A stretch of 34,806 nucleotides of DNA from Archangiaceae bacterium (GTDB taxonomy: Bacteria > Myxococcota > Myxococcia > Myxococcales > Myxococcaceae). Within the stretch, counting starts at the first letter, position 1; each line of letters opens with the position of its first letter. The DNA is taken from NCBI GenBank assembly GCA_016879935.1, contig JAACJQ010000432.1, positions 1-34,806 of the forward strand, given 5' to 3'. The position numbers and the translations under genes are program-made. The notes beneath the pieces are model-generated. The model saw only the letters and a program-made list of their open reading frames with translations. It did not search any database and had not been told where the DNA came from. Shown in pieces: positions 34,678-34,806 of this stretch.

Positions 34678-34806
34678 GGTGAGCCTCCTCCGAACGCGAC
34701 CTTCGCGATCGCAAAGTACAGCGGCAGCCCCAGCGTCAGGTTGAAGGGAAACGTCACCGCCAGCGACGCCGTCACGTAGTACCCCGGGTTCGCCTCCGGC
34801 AGCGCG
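34674..34806 (-). CDS. sbtA: SbtA-like sodium-dependent bicarbonate transporter, C-terminal fragment
   Basis: Only the last 43 residues are inside the window; the gene continues beyond the right edge. The sequence starts ALPEANPGYYVTASLAVTFP and goes on with FNLTLGLPLYFAIAKVAF before a short GGGSP end. This is the last membrane region of the SbtA (DUF897) bicarbonate transporter family. The stop overlaps the GTG of the PII-like gene. GGAGG in the last codons would serve as ribosome site for that gene. Confidence 0.75.
   Translation of the reverse strand, partial: ALPEANPGYYVTASLAVTFPFNLTLGLPLYFAIAKVAFGGGSP

Overview
The window is high-GC chromosomal DNA, almost fully coding, with many 4-base start/stop overlaps and GTG starts. 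The genes look like those of a myxobacterium (Myxococcota): a RomR-like response regulator with a long Pro/Gly/Met linker, a ferrochelatase with an internal cysteine cluster, many lipoproteins and a PEGA protein. The taxonomic placement is inference from gene content only. I see no phage, insertion sequence or CRISPR array.

Layout. 1-495: a gene-free array of four copies of a palindromic repeat that keeps its pairing by compensatory change. 496-3095: a zinc-ribbon Nudix hydrolase divergent from a NadR-type NAD enzyme, followed by an AlkA-like glycosylase. 3106-5485: a cytochrome P450 and a divergent RomR-like response regulator with its own promoter and terminator. 5600-9731: valS (with an odd lysine-rich tail) and nadC. 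9735-14979 (minus strand): an apparent uracil-catabolism operon, mmsA-URC1-URC4-upp-udk. 15044-15753: a ribbon-helix-helix/PIN toxin-antitoxin pair. 15901-21792: a four-gene iron-uptake-like operon (imelysin lipoprotein, second lipoprotein, HTTM membrane protein, FecA-like TonB-dependent receptor). 21856-32337: an almost complete heme cluster, hemN, hemB-hemD (minus), hemE-hemA-hemC-hemL, an embedded two-component system, hemH and hemJ. 32409-33572: a PEGA protein and an unknown protein, convergent on a strong hairpin. 33573-34037: a gene-free stretch with a degenerate repeat of about 32 bases. 34038-34306 (minus): a tRNA-Val/tRNA-Asp transcription unit with a clear promoter and terminator. 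34348 to the end (minus): a PII-like protein and the C-terminus of an SbtA bicarbonate transporter.

How the genes work together. The iron-uptake-like operon lies directly before the heme genes, which between them encode the C5 route from glutamyl-tRNA to protoheme: HemA, L, B, C, D, E, N, J, H. The histidine kinase and OmpR-type regulator overlap hemL and hemH by 4 bases each, so they are very likely co-transcribed with heme synthesis. In the uracil operon, Upp and Udk would make UMP from uracil or uridine, URC1 and URC4 would degrade it, and the MmsA-type dehydrogenase could clear the C3 semialdehyde that follows.

The most noteworthy items are the covarying hairpin array at the left end, the imelysin/HTTM/TonB operon beside a heme cluster with an embedded two-component system, the URC operon with its own dehydrogenase, and the 32-base degenerate array.
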